A stretch of 7,928 bases of DNA from Cytophagaceae bacterium. Lineage in GTDB: Bacteria > Bacteroidota > Bacteroidia > Cytophagales > Flexibacteraceae. A program made the position numbers and the translations under genes. The stretch covers positions 1 through 7,928 of the forward strand of contig CANHWS010000162.1 in the NCBI GenBank assembly GCA_947464365.1, in the 5' to 3' direction. Shown one piece after another: positions 7,154 through 7,928 of this stretch; the stretch's first letter is position 1, and every line of letters begins with the position of its first letter. Under the pieces are notes generated by a model. That model saw nothing but the letters and a program-made list of their open reading frames with translations. It was not told where the DNA came from and made no database searches.

Positions 7154-7222
7154 AAGAATTAGATTAGTTTCGTGCCATAGCTGAGGACAGATTTGGCCCT
7201 ACACCTTTGGTGAATTAGCAGA
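7154..7222 (-). other. 3' untranslated stretch of the transaldolase gene
   Basis: About 70 bases between the transaldolase stop codon and its terminator. They contain a small hairpin CACC (7202-7205), loop TTT, GGTG (7209-7212), about 10 nt past the stop. There is no coding signal. The role of the hairpin is unknown and it may be chance. Confidence 0.3.
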
Positions 7223-7882
7223 TTATTTGTTACCCTTGGCATAATCTGCCAAGAATTTCTCGAGGCCAAGGTCAGTCAATGGGTGTTTGAGCAACTGCAA
7301 GATGACCGATAGTGGCAGGGTAGCGACATGGGCTCCGATTTCGGCACACTTAACGATGTGCATTGGGTGGCGAATGCTAGCAGCCAAAACCTCTGTCTCG
7401 AAGCCATAGTTGTCATAGATGGTCACGATCTGGTCGATAAGGTCCAGTCCATCCACGCTGATGTCATCTAGGCGGCCAACGAAAGGGCTTACATAGGTTG
7501 CACCAGCCTTTGCCACCACAAGGGCTTGCGAAGCAGAGAATACCAAGGTGCAGTTGGTTTTGATGCCCTTGTTGCTGAAGTATTTGATGGCCTTGACGCC
7601 ATCCTTGATCATCGGGATTTTGACGACGATTTTATCGGGGTTGATCTCGACCAGCTCTTCGCCCTCACGGATCATGCCTTCATAGTCGGTAGCAATGACT
7701 TCAGCACTTACGTCTCCATCAACGATGTCGCAAATGGCTTTATAGTGCGCCATGATGTTATCCTTGCCAGTGATGCCCTCTTTGGCCATCAGGGATGGGT
7801 TGGTGGTGACGCCATCCAGCACACCAAGGTCATTGGCTTCGCTGATTTCGCTTAGGTTGGCAGTGTCGATGAAAAACTTCAT
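7223..7882 (-). CDS. fsa: Small transaldolase (fructose-6-phosphate aldolase/TalC family)
   Basis: A 219-aa TIM-barrel class I aldolase, full length for the family (about 215-220 aa), cytoplasmic. In order: FIDTA with D6, TTNPS with N28, the Schiff-base lysine K88 in VVKIP, N110, the phosphate-site R137 in SPFVGR, and S169 in AAS. All line up with the E. coli FsaA active site. Two positions separate true fructose-6-phosphate aldolases from transaldolases: FsaA has Gln59 and Tyr131, and transaldolases have Glu and Phe. Here they are E61 (SAEV) and F134 (SPF), so transaldolase activity in the non-oxidative pentose phosphate pathway is the better prediction, although automatic annotation often names this family fructose-6-phosphate aldolase. 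The start at 7882 gives the canonical MKFFIDTA. A run of seven C (7906 down to 7900 on the coding strand) sits about 20 nt upstream. No TAnnTTTG box is visible before the window ends, so its promoter may lie outside. Confidence 0.93.
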   Translation of the reverse strand: MKFFIDTANLSEISEANDLGVLDGVTTNPSLMAKEGITGKDNIMAHYKAICDIVDGDVSAEVIATDYEGMIREGEELVEINPDKIVVKIPMIKDGVKAIKYFSNKGIKTNCTLVFSASQALVVAKAGATYVSPFVGRLDDISVDGLDLIDQIVTIYDNYGFETEVLAASIRHPMHIVKCAEIGAHVATLPLSVILQLLKHPLTDLGLEKFLADYAKGNK

Positions 7883-7928
7883 GAGGCGTTTTGTGGGTTG
7901 GGGGGGACTAGGTTTAGGCGCAAGCCAA

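Noticed and set aside
7526..7855. 109-codon + strand frame opposite the transaldolase gene
   Set aside because: A mirror of the conserved transaldolase codons, without a family resemblance of its own.
5731..7882. Transaldolase and DUF2264 genes as one operon for sugar use
   Set aside because: A 14-bp perfect hairpin with a T6 tract on the coding strand lies between them, which argues for separate transcription.
7900..7906. Run of seven G as a phase-variation tract before the transaldolase gene
   Set aside because: Too short and in an untranslated region of a housekeeping gene; nothing suggests switching.
1..7928. A new defence, mobile or biosynthetic system across the window
   Set aside because: The genes are separated by terminators or opposite orientation, belong to unrelated pathways, and no direct repeats, integrase, transposase, CRISPR array or tRNA attachment site was seen.

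Overview
The window looks like an ordinary, mostly housekeeping stretch of a Bacteroidota chromosome, most likely order Cytophagales (Spirosoma/Fibrella-like). This rests on three things. Promoter-like boxes match the Bacteroidota consensus TTTG-N19-TAnnTTTG, and genes lack clear Shine-Dalgarno sites. There is a stand-alone four-helix-bundle MCP-type sensor protein of a kind common in that group. The remaining genes (fused M16 peptidase, DUF2264 protein, small transaldolase) are protein types usual in the phylum. The genus-level guess is inference.

Layout: bases 1-190 hold no confident gene, only a possible C-terminal tail of a + strand gene entering from the left and a small nested hairpin. 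A - strand gene (191-847) encodes a two-TM protein with a periplasmic 4HB_MCP-like domain and no output domain. It diverges, across about 114 bases with candidate promoters for both directions, from a + strand PLP enzyme with two C-terminal CBS domains (962-2335, cystathionine beta-synthase or related cysteine synthase). A strong intrinsic terminator (2342-2396) follows. A near-perfect Bacteroidota promoter (2394-2424) overlaps the end of that terminator and would give a leader of about 260 nt before a + strand exported M16 zinc peptidase of 969 aa (2691-5600). A long perfect hairpin (5633-5669) separates this gene from the convergent - strand DUF2264 gene with a Tat-type leader (5731-7062). 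Upstream of that, on the same strand but behind its own terminator (7119-7153), is a small transaldolase of the fructose-6-phosphate aldolase/TalC family (7223-7882).

How the genes work together: the sequence does not support a shared operon or a dedicated system. Each of the five genes appears to be its own transcription unit, set apart by terminators or by divergent or convergent orientation. The CBS enzyme belongs to sulfur amino-acid metabolism and the transaldolase to the pentose phosphate pathway. The M16 protein and the DUF2264 protein are envelope or exported enzymes (proteolysis; possibly glycan breakdown). The 4HB protein is a membrane protein of unknown role. I saw no mobile element, CRISPR array, rRNA or tRNA. 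The least understood genes are the 4HB protein and the DUF2264 protein.
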